A stretch of DNA of 64,000 nt from Acanthochromis polyacanthus (Eukaryota > Chordata > Actinopteri > Pomacentridae), in NCBI RefSeq assembly GCF_021347895.1, contig NC_067113.1, positions 42,757,474 through 42,821,473 on the forward strand, read 5' to 3'. Shown here one piece after another: positions 1-11,060 of the stretch. The notes under the pieces were generated by a model. It was not told the DNA's origin. It worked only from the letters and a program-made list of their open reading frames with translations, and ran no database searches. How positions within the stretch are numbered: position 1 is the first letter of the stretch; each line of letters starts with the position of its first letter. The translations under genes were made by a program, and so were the position numbers.

Positions 1-243
1 CAAATCAGACAAAAGTGGCGAAATATAAAGATACTCAGTGTACCGCTATACTTGTAAGTTTACATATTGGTGCTGGTTATGAGCTCAGTCTATTCTATTG
101 TCTTTTAATGCACTTTTATGATCTTAATGCCTACTTTTATGTTTTATTTCTATGATTTTAATCATTTTTGTGAATGTATTTCTTTGCCATTGTAAAGCAC
201 CTTGAATTGCCTTGTGCTATACAAATAAACTTACCTGACCTCG
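1..243 (+). repeat. LINE 3' tail-like sequence
   Basis: The stretch around 190-235 (TGTAAAGCACCTTGAATTG followed by an ATACAAATAAAC polyadenylation-like end) resembles the 3' ends of teleost non-LTR retrotransposons. No reverse transcriptase reading frame is visible, so this would be a 5'-truncated insertion entering from the left edge. The assignment rests on recognising the tail only; the family is uncertain. Confidence 0.45.
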
Positions 244-399
244 CCTTAACTAGTAGGGAACTCATTTTTGTGATTTTACTGACACTGTGACACAAGTGCA
301 ACTTCAAAACCTAAGCCGACACAACTGGATGCCACTTGTTTTGAGTCGAGTCGTTGTGGTAAAACTTTGATATCTTTTCACAAGCGTGCGCTTCCAGAT

Positions 400-609
400 T
401 ATGGAGTCATAGGAGTGCCAAATCAAAATATAAATAAATAAATAAATATATAAATGTGGAAATATAAAGAGAAATAAATAAATAAATAAATAAATAAAAG
501 GGAAAAAACAGAAAAGGTAAAAGCAAAGACAAAATTTTCCTTTTTATTTATTTATTTATTTATTTCTCTTTATATTTCCACATTTATTTATTTCTCTTTA
601 TATTTCCAC

Positions 610-655
<46 letters not shown>

Positions 656-693
656 TTATTTATATTTCGATTTGGCACTCCTATGACTCCATA
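400..693. mobile_element. Palindromic MITE with 6-bp target duplication
   Basis: The first about 25 bases (TATGGAGTCATAGGAGTGCC onward) are repeated in inverted orientation at the right end. The interior is nearly self-complementary TAAA/TTTA repeats plus an AT tract (about 613-650). CCAGAT sits directly on both sides (394-399 and 694-699), consistent with a 6-bp target-site duplication. There is no coding capacity, so it is a non-autonomous foldback element. The superfamily is not determined. Confidence 0.7.
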
Positions 694-828
694 CCAGATT
701 CTGACAAAACAATGATTTAGGAAATATCGTTGGAAAGCGGTTACTGCAGGTCACTGGAGCCCCAAATTCTTTCAAATATTCTATCATTTTGATCACAAAA
801 ACAGGCATTTCATTGGGTTTTGAAATGC

Positions 829-1049
829 TTAGCAAAACGTCTGCTGCCTTGCAACTGCTGCTTTTTCAACAATCGTGTACAAAAATGCTTTTTGAGTCAT
901 TATGTGTTGAATACACTCAAGGCAAATGAAGTCTTCAGACATCTGTTTCGGGAGACGCATGTATAGGAGACAGATTAGCGTATCAGAAAGTTTAAAACGC
1001 ACTCCCACACATTTCCTCAGGCAATCATACCGCGACAAAGAGAAGTCAT
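829..1049 (-). CDS. Candidate terminal exon of an unrecognised gene
   Basis: Read on the minus strand, a CTGTTTTCAG acceptor-like site precedes 1049. An open frame of about 72 codons follows and ends at a TAA near 829. The peptide has no low-complexity sequence. It is rich in Leu/Cys/Ile, with segments such as CLRKCVGVRFKLSDTLICLL and ends RQQTFC, as in a helical (ARM/HEAT-like) C-terminus. I do not recognise the family. It could be the last exon of a gene that also contains the open segment at 3387-3696, but the phases of the two do not join directly, so at least one exon would lie between. A chance open frame remains possible. Confidence 0.3.
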
Positions 1050-1794
1050 CTGAAAACAGCAAGTGGTAATAGGAAGGCATGAATCCCAAACATCATTGTA
1101 CTGTATGACAATTTCCAACAACAAACAGAAAGTTGGAGAGGTACATTCTTGGCCTGTAGACTAAAATTACCTCACAATATAAAAAGTGCTTTCCATGTAC
1201 ATTTGATAACAGTCCAATTTGGTGCTTAATATTTCATTTTTAAAAAGTCAAAGTTCTAACATAACAGCTTAACCTGTAAAAAAATAAAAATAAATCAGTG
1301 TCAGCCCTTTTTCCTGTTCTGTACAACTGTCCAGTCCCAGATTCGTATCTTATAGTATCCTACAACATAGTGGTATTGACAGAAGAAGGTTGAACCAGTG
1401 ATTCCTCGTACCCTTCAATTTCTATATTAAGAGCTGGCAGCAGCAGTAGAATCTGTCAGATTCTGCAGCGTTTTCACTCAGAAAGGCTTTCAAGGCTCGG
1501 CCTCCGGTTCACTGTGTCAGTTCAGCAGCAGGCTGTCAATTCCTGCAGAAGTTCCCTTTGGCTTTTCTCTTTATAGCAGCTTGGTACTGAGACGGCAAAT
1601 ATAAACAGGGTGAACAGAGGTTTTGGACAAGGCAAGGGAAAAAAGCATATACAGTGATACTTTCAAAACCGTGTTGCATGTTATTTGAGAATAATAATCT
1701 ACAGATATCATATGCTAGTAGAGGATTAATTTTGTCCGTTATGTTTACTTAAATTTAAACCTGTTACTTTTGAATCACCCCCATCACGTTTTTG
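1050..1794. other. No feature recognised
   Basis: This is AT-rich, non-repetitive-looking sequence without a convincing open frame or repeat signature. If the minus-strand segments on either side are exons, this would be intron. Confidence 0.4.
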
Positions 1795-1895
1795 TTATTT
1801 TGTGTCTCAGTTTTGTCGTTTTCTGTCTCGGTTTTGTCGTTTTGTGCCTTGGTTTTGTCATTTTCTCACTCATTTTTGTCGCTTTGTGTATCGGT
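1795..1895. repeat. TTTTGTC-type minisatellite
   Basis: Degenerate TTTTGTCNTTTTGTGTC units encode a meaningless Phe/Cys/Arg-rich peptide. The same kind of array occurs at 20120-20545, 34715-35095 and 39535-39830, the last two inside related hAT elements. This copy may therefore be a remnant of the same element. Confidence 0.6.
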
Positions 1896-1912
1896 TTAAA
1901 CTAAGTTTGAAC

Positions 1913-2160
1913 TCAGTTCCTCATTACAAAAACACCTCTCAAGGAAGTGAGTTGATTCCAGATCACATGACCTGCTCCACATGATGTCATTTCCTCCTGA
2001 AGAAAAGACTGGCCAGACTCCAAGGCTTTCTGAGTTATTTAATATAAAGTAGTGTGTGAGTCAAGTGTGGATTTATGGCATGTCAACAGATTTACTACAA
2101 TATCTTTAGAAATAACTTTCAATTTCAATTTACTCAACTGTATATATATATAATATTTAG
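1913..2160 (+). repeat. Dispersed repeat, copy 1 (inverted partner at 59903-60149)
   Basis: This segment matches the reverse complement of 59903-60149 over nearly its whole length, by eye about 90 percent identical. Shared blocks include ACAAAAACACCTCTCAAGG and CACATGATGTCATTTCCTCC. No coding frame and no clear terminal repeat is visible. It is an unclassified interspersed repeat. Confidence 0.7.
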
Positions 2161-3386
2161 AACCACTTAAGACCACAATACATATTTCAGTTTCATAAAA
2201 AAGTGGATTTATTCTTGAAAATTCTTGAAAAACCATTACTGGAGTGAGCCTTAGTCCTTCAGGACCAATCAAATAAAGGCTTTTCTGCGTGACATGTTAC
2301 ATAAAACAAAAAAAAGGTTTTGCAATCAGCTGTTTCTCTGAGAGGTTTGCTCTACTGTCATTTCTCATATCAACCATAATTAAAGGTTCCCCTCTTTTCT
2401 ATTCCTGCGCTGTCCATGCATTCATTTACTTAATTTGCTTGTGTGTGCATGCAGCTAGCTCAAGGATATAAATACAGCTTTATGTCTCACCTAAGCTACG
2501 ATGTCTCAGACATGTCAGCATGGATATGTATGCCTCCCTTCTGTTAATAGGATTCTGCTAAAGCTGTGCATGTACTCAGTCATATTTTAGTTTGTGTGCA
2601 ATTACCCCTTAACCTTAATAATTTAACAGCTTTCCTGGCGACTAGTAATCTCTAAAGCTACTTCATTAGCAATTACACACGACTGGAAATTTGCATTGTC
2701 CAGGAAGTTGCTGGAAACAGCTTTTCTTGTTTACTGACATTGATGTGTTGCAGCCGGGCCGGGGGATTGCAGTGTGCAGCATTAGCTGTGGGTCACAGGC
2801 AGGACTTGGCTCATTATTTTTCCTTCAACACCACACAGAGAGCAGCGCGCCTCACAGACACCTTGATTAGCTCGGCAACTAGCTGCATGTCCATCAAAAT
2901 GTGCTCCCTCTGATGAAAGGTTTGAGAGGTGGAAGCTGTAATGGGTTTGTGAAGGACAAAAAGGGAAAGAGAACGGACATCCTGTAATTGTGCTGGCTGT
3001 GTGCTCAGACCTGTTGGCAGCAGTCAACGATTTAAGAGTCCAGCTGGCAGGAGACAACAAAGACGAAGTCTCAGTCCTCCTGCCATCTTTGACTTGGAAT
3101 CGAAACAGAAAAAAGAAGTTTTATCCTCTCCTGGCTCATGGACATGGGTGGAAAGAACTGTACTCAAGGACTGCAGTGAAGTACATAATGATAACGCTGT
3201 CATGCTGCTTTAAACCTCCACTCTGCTGGAAATATATATATTATATCTACATACTCCACTACAGTTACCTCCAAATGAAAAAGTGCCACTTCTGTTCCTG
3301 CTGTACACAAATGGAGTGTAAAACGAGCATGCACACGCGACAAGTATCAACACTGGGATGTGTGTTACATGCCTTCTTGTGACTAC
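2161..3386. other. No assigned feature
   Basis: There is no convincing gene or repeat here. A plus-strand open frame across 2990-3382 shows no recognisable domain. If the neighbouring minus-strand segments are exons, this would be intron, possibly holding a small exon that I cannot place. Confidence 0.35.
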
Positions 3387-3696
3387 TTGCAGGTGTGCGT
3401 TTGCAGTTTCACCACAGACCTTAAGAACCATCAGCATATCAAAATCTGTGAGGATTTTCATCAGCAGGCCCAGGGTGACAGCTGTCATGTCGAGGACCAT
3501 GAGTGGTAATGACAGCTGGGTCTCTGGTTCAGATCCAAACACCAAACGGCATTTTTCTAGTAGTGAAATAGTTTGCATCAGGTCAGGAAGACCAGAAGCA
3601 TGCCCATTGTTGTCTTTGACATTCACGGGGTTGTGCACCATAAATTGGTCCCACAGGGCTGAACTGTCAGCAGCAGGTTCCACTGGAACATATGTT
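3387..3696 (-). CDS. Candidate internal exon of an unrecognised gene
   Basis: On the minus strand, a CTATTGTTATAG acceptor-like site is followed by one base and then 103 open codons. These run to a possible CAA|GTAGTC donor at 3387. The peptide looks like a real protein: balanced composition, SALWDQFMVHNPVNVKD followed by leucine-rich helix-like stretches (LPDLMQTISLLEKC, LPLMVLDMTAVTLGLLMKIL). I cannot name the family; a helical-repeat protein is only an inference. The open frame continues past the donor to 3210 but loses protein character there. It is on the same strand as the candidate terminal exon at 829-1049. Confidence 0.35.
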
Positions 3697-3961
3697 CTAT
3701 AACAATAGAGTCATGACATGGTGTAAGCTTTCTTCAAAATGTTTAGTTCATCAACTTTATATTTTGTAAATGGTGATCATTCTTGTGCATGATTGTGAAT
3801 TCAGACCATTTACTTGTTGTTGTATTGACACTAGTGACTCATCTGAGCATTTGTTTGCTCGAGGGAATCGAAGGATTTGTTGGGTTTGTCTTGAACTGTT
3901 GTGATGAAACATGTCCTTAGAAAATGTCTCATTGTGTTGATCTCTTATAATCAGTCTATGC

Positions 3962-3986
<25 letters not shown>
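3962..3986. repeat. (TA)n microsatellite
   Basis: This is a simple TA array directly beyond the 3' end of the minus-strand LINE at 3990-4822. It may have been seeded by the LINE tail. Confidence 0.85.
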
Positions 3987-3989
<3 letters not shown>

Positions 3990-3992
<3 letters not shown>

Positions 3993-4821
3993 ATAATACG
4001 TTTAATTTATAATGCACTTTACATTTGAAACCAAATCTCAAAGTGCTACAGATAAAAACATCAACAATAAGTCTTCAACTGTTTTTTAAAAACTTCAAGC
4101 GACTGTGGAGCCTTCAGGTGGTTGGGGAGGGCATTCCACAGTCGCGGTGCAGCCGCCTGAAAGGCCCTATCTCCCATGGAGTGGAGTTTGGACCCTGGAA
4201 CCTGGAGTTGGTGGCTGTCGGAGGAGCGGAGATGCCTGGTCGGGTTGTGTTGACTGATCAGATCTTTAAGGTACACTGGTGCGCTGCCATGGACACAGCG
4301 ATAGGTCAGGAGACAAATCTTAAATTTAATCCTCAACCTAACTGGAAGCCAATGGAGGTTATGGAGGATCGGTGTGATGTGATGGGATTTGCGCACCCTC
4401 ATCAGGATCCTGGCAGCGCAGTTCTGGATGTACTGCAGTCTCTGGAGGCTCCTGCCAGGAATCCCGATGAGGAGTGCATTACAGTAGTCCAGCCTGGAGG
4501 AAACGAAGGCGTGGACAAGCCTCTCTGCATCAGGGAGGGAGAGGAAGGGGCGGAGTTTGGAAATATTTTTGAGATGAAAAAATGTGGTTTTACAGATTTG
4601 TTGAACATGGGTGTCAAATGACAGGTGGGGGTCGAAACGTACCCCTAAGTTTGTTACAGAGGATGTAAGGGGGAATGTCATGGCCGGCAAAAGAGAAAAC
4701 AGTGAGGGGAGAGGATTTGAGTTGATGTGGGGTTCCGATGAGGACACCTTAGGTTTTTGAGCTGTTCAGCTGGAGAAAGTTGTCATTCATCCACGCCTTC
4801 ATTTCCCCCAGGCAGTCAGTA

Positions 4822-4822
<1 letters not shown>
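3990..4822 (-). mobile_element. 5'-truncated L2-like LINE, reverse transcriptase C-terminus
   Basis: An open frame on the minus strand (4747 down to 4061, 228 codons) carries the conserved C-terminal part of an L2/CR1-clade LINE reverse transcriptase. Diagnostic stretches are LGVRFDPHLSFDTHV, VHAFVSSRLDYCNALL, IQNCAARILM and LHWLPVRLRIKFKI. The upstream piece (CLGEMKAWMNDNFLQLNSSKT, 4749-4822) lies in another frame, so a frameshift separates the two. The catalytic palm domain and endonuclease are absent. The 3' side has the AAGTGCATTATAAATTAAAC-type tail. It is dead for autonomous retrotransposition, though the intact 228-codon frame suggests a fairly recent insertion. Confidence 0.88.

Positions 4823-4826
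<4 letters not shown>

Positions 4827-4866
<40 letters not shown>
4827..4866. repeat. (TA)n microsatellite
   Basis: A simple TA array at the 5' truncation point of the adjacent LINE. It separates the LINE from the small palindrome at 4885-4940. Confidence 0.85.
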
Positions 4867-4874
<8 letters not shown>

Positions 4875-4884
4875 CTGGTATATA

Positions 4885-4940
4885 CCTGGTACCACTAAAG
4901 GTACATTTGTCCAAACAAATGTACCTTTAGTGGTACCAGG
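4885..4940. repeat. Perfect 26-bp inverted repeat (MITE-type hairpin)
   Basis: The left arm 4885-4910 begins CCTGGTACCACTAAAGG and pairs perfectly with the right arm 4915-4940. The loop is 4 bases, CCAA. This is a compact foldback sequence, probably the core of a short palindromic MITE. Confidence 0.8.
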
Positions 4941-6194
4941 CATTAAAATGAAGGAGAAATAGAAGAAAACAAGGGCTGTCCAATATTTTTTCCAGGACTG
5001 TATTTATACTGTATGTAAATTTTTAGATATAGGTTAAAACATAAGATTAATCTGGGCATCTCTTTATATTACAGTTCAAATTTCTCTAAAATCTCATGAA
5101 CAAGTCTAATTGTTTTCAGTCTTAGCAAAAAACAATAGAGACAGAGAAAAAATGCACAAACAAATGTTCTAAACATCAGCTCCAAAAATGGGAAAAAAAA
5201 AGACAAATAAGGACTTAAAAAATAACAGTTCAGCACAGATTTCCTCAGCACCAGATTAGCACATACATTCGTAACGGTCTTCAGGAAAAATTGGATTGAG
5301 CATGCAAGGATTTTATAAACTTATTTATTCTAATCCCCTTAAAATATAATTTCTTAAAATCCAAAATGAACAATTTCACAAGTCCCGTCTTTTCAGCTCG
5401 ACATGAAAACTAACAGGTGTGAAGATGGATCACTTAATGCAGCAGTAATAATGACTTCTTGGAGATTGCCTTTAATATGCTTCTGTTTAATTACTGCTTA
5501 CAAGGTTTCCTCTGAATTTGAAGCTGCACGTGTTCAAAATGTGAAGTATAGAAGCATACAGAAATTTCAAACAAACACAACAAAAACAGATTAAGCAGAA
5601 AAGACTGCACATGGGTGCAACGAGGGTCTGTCTACTCAGTGAGCAATCTGGATTATGAGAAGCCTCAAGGGGTGCGGCTCATTCCCCGTCTTCATTGCCA
5701 ATTATATCACAGTCAAACGGTCCGCAAACAGTAAACGGTCCTGACGTGGGAACAAGAACGTTAAGACCTTTCATTCAGTGCTATTAAAAAGTTTTCCATT
5801 GTGACTCATGAGTTGGTCTTTAATAAAAATGCATAGACTCAGGTGAGAGCACTTCAAACACACTGAAAATTCCCCGCACACCTACGATTTTGAACTTATG
5901 ATCCTGTTACGATAATATGTCCTGCACTGTGAGCAGAAGAGGTGTGTGGGTTTTAAATGCTGTAATATGTGAAGTAAAAATGGGATAAAAAGGACTGACA
6001 AGAGTCATCATCAAGTACGCAGTTTCTTTTTTCTTTTTTTAACAGTTATGTTTTAAAAGCCCCAAATTGGCTTGAATCGGTTTTGACAGTGATTAAGACC
6101 AGAGAATAAAATGAATGTAAACCAGAGAGATTTCGTTGTTGGATCACCAATGACATTCAGAGTAAATGTCATGAACAAAATATTCAGGAAAGTA
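4941..6194. other. No feature recognised
   Basis: AT-rich intergenic sequence with only short chance open frames. No splice-bordered exon or known repeat was identified. Confidence 0.4.
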
Positions 6195-6566
6195 CAGGGG
6201 GTCCTCGACTTACATCGAAGTTCCGTTCCCATGGTTTGACATAAGTCTATTTTCCGGGGAAAATGTAAACAAAGCCGCTACGTGCATCACGGTATCAGTC
6301 AGTTAACATATTTGTACAACTACAGTACCGAAAACAGTCATTAGCTAACACTGAAACACAACTCGGTAGGAAAATAACAGCAAAATACCTCACGTGATTC
6401 ATTTTTCACTTTCACGGAGACGGCTTTCTTTTTCGTTGAAGCATCAGAAGAGTCTGATTTACGCTTAGGAGCTATAATGAAGTTAGCTAATGTAGCATAA
6501 TTCAATGTGGTGGCAAATGTAAACAAAGCTGTCTTATAGCGCCGTGTGACTACTGTAAATAGAGTA
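6195..6566. mobile_element. Possible pogo/Tigger-like non-autonomous element
   Basis: It begins CAGGGGGTCCTCGACTTAC after TA, like the terminal sequence of pogo/Tigger-group elements in vertebrates. It continues with moderately GC-rich sequence unlike its surroundings. A matching right terminus is not clear; the sequence runs directly into a Tc1 fragment at 6568. No transposase frame is present. Confidence 0.35.
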
Positions 6567-6567
6567 C

Positions 6568-6762
6568 AGCCCTATTTCATTAGTTTGTTTTTTTAAATAA
6601 TTATGTTAATCAACAATTCAAAAGTGATGGCTGATTTTGATTATTTAATTTTCAATAATTTTTTTATTTATTGTTACTTTTGTGAGTTTCAAGTGATTTC
6701 AGTGAGAATTGTGGGTTTTTCCTTCTTTAACTGAGGGGTACCAACAATTTTGTCCACGTGTG
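6568..6762. mobile_element. Solo terminal inverted repeat of the 44-kb Tc1 element
   Basis: About 195 bases nearly identical to the right terminal repeat of the Tc1 transposon at 44120-45752. It ends with the same CCACGTGTG next to TA at 6763-6764. The piece starts at the inner edge of the terminal repeat, so the transposase and the other end are missing. It shows that the same Tc1 family has been active at least twice in this region. Confidence 0.88.
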
Positions 6763-8974
6763 TAATTACAGTGACACCATGCTACTATTTTGCAATGATA
6801 TGAAAATCTTTAACAAATCTGTGGATCCAGAGTATCAGCCGCATCACTGCAAAAATTTAATGAGGTGGTCCTTGTCTCATTTCTGACCTTCCCTGAAAAT
6901 TTCATCCAAATCAGTTAGTCCGTTTTTGAGTAATGTTGTTAACAGACAGACAGACAGAAAAACGTACGCTGATCACCACATAACTGTCAGGACTATGCAT
7001 TCACTGTCCAGATTCATGCCAAACATGATGGACATCATCTGAGTCAAACTAATTATCTGACCAAAGAATGTGCTCTCAGTATTCATCAGGCTTGTTTTCA
7101 TTTTCCTCTGGAAAGTTTACTTTTGCAGGTTTGTACCGAAGAGCAGGCGAGAGGTTATTGTCTTGTACACTGTCCATAGAGTGTCGCGTTGTGACCTGTC
7201 CTTACCACTGTATGATTGTCACAGAAACTACTTTTCAGTGATAACCCCCAGGTCAACTCAGAAGCATTAGCCTGGGCTTTTTTGTCACAAGTTCATACTT
7301 TTTTGCAATGCTAGTGTTTTTGTTACCTACAATTTTCTTCATCTATGTTGTTTGAGATATTTTTGTGTTGGAAAAAAACATACAAAACGGACCTGAGTTG
7401 TATGTACCTTGAGGAAAACTTATGTAATGCTGAAAACTCAAGAATAATACATGGTAACAGAAAAGAAAGTACAGATCTGAGAATCTAATCAGCGATGCCA
7501 TCGAGAAGAACAGGTGGGAGTGCTCTACTGCTAACAAATGGGATTGTGGCTGTGCTGAAATGAACAGTGCATTATTCCTATCTGAGCAGTTGGCACTTAC
7601 ACGAATCAGTGCTTATTCTGCTGTGCAACCAGCTTAACCAATGATGGTACAAAAAAATGTACAAAAAAGCCCAAACAGATCTGACCTTTACTCCTGTCTG
7701 TGGATTGTATATATTTTCTATACAATTGGATCTGAGTGGGACCAAACACCTAGTATCATGTTTCCTATGATAAATGTAATTTGTGATAATATGATATTAG
7801 TCAGGGTGTCATTCAAAAGCAATTTAATTTCACATGTAGGATGTGCAGCTTGAGCTTTAGCAAAGGTTTTTATACACGTCTAGCCATCTTTTTATATTTT
7901 GCTAGACTTTTCCGTTGCTTGAGATTAATTTCCCCTGAATTGTCCACATGGGAACACCTCGCTGCCTACTGAATAGCTTACTATGAAATTAAATACAGGC
8001 AATCATAGTAACGATGGGAGGAATCTTAAAATCTATAGTGATGATTTTTCCTTTACCTGTGGGTTTCTCCACTGAAATATCTCAAAATATACAAGCTGCA
8101 TTGACAAACATCTTCGACAGATCGTGACATTGGTGTCATTAAGTGAAATATCTTGACAAGTGTCAGACAGATTACCAAACGGATGGATGGACGGAAAGAC
8201 GGACGGACGGAAAACATTGTCTGTTCAGTCACAGGCCCTTGTTTTTTACTTCTGGCCAAAACTGGAAGTCGTACCGTTTCTACCTGATTGTACAGGTGTA
8301 ACCCATTTTGGTGACAATCAAAGATGTTGTCCAGTGGGGAGAATGAACTCTTGGGACATGGTGTAAAGCCCTAAAGCAAGAATCAGATATTTTGTACTGT
8401 ATTTTTGCAGACTAAAATGAATAAATAAAAATAACAAGCATAGCTTAAATGGGTACCCTCACCACCAAATATTGCCATCATAGAAAGAATTTGAAAGTCA
8501 AACTAATAATGTTCATATATACCGATTTCGTCTTTAAAGTTGTGTCTCACAGTGATGATAGACAATCACACTACTACTGGTTTTCCTGGTGACTTAAGAG
8601 AAATTCCTTCTGATTTGAAGCGGCCCCTTGCACTCCTACAACCTTGTCACTATTAATTGCTTGATTTCACAATTACGCCTTGTTTACTTCTGTCAGTCCC
8701 TTCAGCTGTGGCAAGATGCTTATGTAACACAACATACAATGCATGATCATCAAATCTGCTGTCTCTCTCAGAGAAATCAGTTTGCCCCGCTTGTTCTCGC
8801 CCTGACCTTTCCTACTTCTTTCATCAGTCTCTTGCATGTATTAGCGATGTTTCCTGCATGTATGAGTGAACACTGAGAGTCCCTTCATGGTTAATAACAA
8901 GCAAAGCCACCACTCTGCCCACAAACCAAAGCACAGACTGGCCTGAGTTTGAAGCTTATTCGTTATGAACAACA
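6763..8974. other. Intergenic with short dispersed repeats
   Basis: Around 6830-6975 lies a common fish repeat containing CCAAATCAGTTAGTCCGTTT and a short (CAGA)n. Relatives are at 28555-29150 and, inverted, at 61845-62110. A (GGAC/GGAT)n-like stretch sits at about 8178-8212. The rest shows no exon or repeat that I can support. Confidence 0.5.
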
Positions 8975-9544
8975 CGGTCTCACGGGGATTCGTGAAACTG
9001 TTACGTAAATTTTTTGTTTCTTTTTCGTGCGCACCAACACGATTTCGTCATGTTTTTCGTGCCGCTCACCACGAAATGTTTTTCGTGTTGCTCACAACGA
9101 AACCCGCTGTGGTAATCACAGCTGAAAGTGGTTTATACCAGCGGATTCATGACGATCTAAGCTGTCCATCGGCGTATACTGCTTGTGTGATCGCGTTTGC
9201 GGCCGCCGGCCGCCGGACATTCTTGAAATTCCTATGCAAATTGGGAAAAAAAAAAAAAAAAAAAAAAAGGTAAGTGTACCACCGGGTTATGGTTATGGTT
9301 AGGGTTATGGTTAGGGACGATGTCATGCAAAATATAGCGTTGGATTCGCCATGGTTTTACATTAAAAATATAATACACACATTCGTTTGAAATACGTTCT
9401 GGGTGGCACGAAAAGTCCGCCGTTTAAAATACATTGGTGCGCATTTCGTGGTGAGCGGCACGAAAAACATGACGAAATCGTGTTGGTGCGCACGAAACCG
9501 AAACTAAAACTTACGTGACAGTTTCACGAATCCTCGTGAGATCG
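8975..9544. mobile_element. Long-inverted-repeat MITE with telomere-like core
   Basis: About 110 bases at each end are inverted copies. They start near TCTCACGGGGATTCGTGAAA on the left and end TTTCACGAATCCTCGTGAGA on the right, and share GTGCGCACCAACACGATTTC. Between the arms are a NotI-containing GC-rich patch, a run of about 26 A (9246-9268 region) and GGTTAGGGTTATGG units (9286-9315). The unusually high density of CGTG/CACG motifs contrasts with the AT-rich surroundings. No transposase is present. Target duplication is not clear. Confidence 0.7.
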
Positions 9545-10679
9545 GGCATATGGTGCTCAAAGACAAAACATACTGAATACTGGTTTAATTCACTCAAACT
9601 GTTATGAATGTCTGAATAATATGCATATTTAACAGTGTCAGTCCGCCTTTGTGTGTTTGAGGATAGTTTTCTGGGAACACTGTCAAAATATTTAAATACA
9701 TCTCTCAAATTATTAAAAAAAAAACAAGTTTGCAGGTCAATTTTAAAGAAGGACGCCATCAAACTCATGTCAAAATCATGTCATCGTGTTCTCACTGCAT
9801 GTATCAAGTAGACAAATGTGATACACATACGACCCGACCACGGCTCCTATCTTGTTGCGCCTCACTGCACGAGGGGGGCGGGAAATCTATTAACCTTTCA
9901 GACAGCAGGAGAACCACCCAGCTAGCTGGGAGAAGAGCAAATGCATCTGTATTTAAAGGTTAGGGGAGATGTGAAGTAATGAAGCAAAGACACAGACGAG
10001 TGGAGGAGAGATCGGGTCGGATGGGATTTGATATCTAGGAACATGAATACATAAATCGCTGTTCACGCTCACCAAAGTACTTGTATGTATCCTCTCTGGC
10101 GTGCTTGAAGCAGTTTGTTCAAACAGTAGAATGGAAGATGGGAAACATGTTAAAGCTGCAGATGATGCGGTGTGTGTTCCAGGAAAATTAAACACTTTGT
10201 CGGAGTGAGATTAGGGCTACGGTAAAATGCTGCAGTCTCAAGAAAACACAGCTCTAAATACATCACTAACAAGTCCATATTATAGCAAATATGTTTTAAC
10301 ATTTTAATTGAACTAACTAATTCTTTAACACGCTCCAACCCATTTACACTAAAGCTGGCACACCATTGTGGGAAATTAGCAGCAGCCAGATACTGGTTTA
10401 ACATGAATTGGTTGGTAGATTTAAGGCACAAAATGATCATTTACTATAGAATGAATGATATTTGGACATAATGTCAGTGACTTAGAAAGTTAATTTCACA
10501 TCCTGGCATACACATAGTCACACACACACTCACGGATTGTCACGTCAGTAAATGAATCTAACTTACCTTCATTCTTTCAGAGCTCCAGATCTGATGCAAC
10601 AGCTTCCATCATGGTGGTTTGTCTGGTCTGTGGTCCACTTGTTTCAGCCGTTCTCCTAATATGTTTTGTGGTAGAAAAG
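9545..10679. other. No feature recognised
   Basis: Intergenic sequence. A 96-codon minus-strand frame at 10150-10440 has no recognisable domain and no clear splice borders. Confidence 0.4.
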
Positions 10680-11060
10680 TATTTGTCAGTTAATGATTTT
10701 CGTTTGTATTCCACCACAATATTGCACCAGTGCAAAACAGTTTACCTCCGCTTTTGTGAAGAACATCAATTGTTTTTCATGGTCTTTAGCAGTAATTTTT
10801 GTTGGTAAATGAGAGACATTAGAATCAGACATATGTGTATTTTCAAACCATAAACAAGGAAGTGAATTCGGTGACGTATTACATTTGCGGTATGGACTGC
10901 TATGATTGGTGGAACTCATGGGAGTCTGGACAAAATTGCAAAAAAGCTCCGGTGATTGGACAAAATTGCAAAGTCGCACAGAATTCACGGAGATTGGTTG
11001 GATTTGCGTTAATTGTTGCGATCGCAACATCGCACATTCCTAGAGGGACTGAATTATAAT
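10680..11060 (-). mobile_element. Unassigned DNA-transposon fragment
   Basis: The right part (GATCGCAACATCGCACATTC, about 11019-11039) resembles the end of a fish DNA transposon. Leftward on the minus strand it is followed by tandem ATTGCAAAGT/ATTGCAAAAA boxes. An open frame (MSDSNVSHLPTKITAKDHEK onward) then follows, which could be the start of a transposase-type protein. This is pattern recognition only; family and ends are unresolved. Confidence 0.3.

Noticed and set aside
4025..4621. 198-codon plus-strand frame
   Set aside because: It is the antisense shadow of the LINE reverse transcriptase on the minus strand.
9286..9315. Telomere-like repeats as an internal telomere or chromosome fusion scar
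   Set aside because: Only a few degenerate units, located inside a foldback transposable element.
10150..10440. 96-codon minus-strand frame
   Set aside because: Plausible composition but no recognisable homology, unclear acceptor, and an open length expected by chance in 64 kb.
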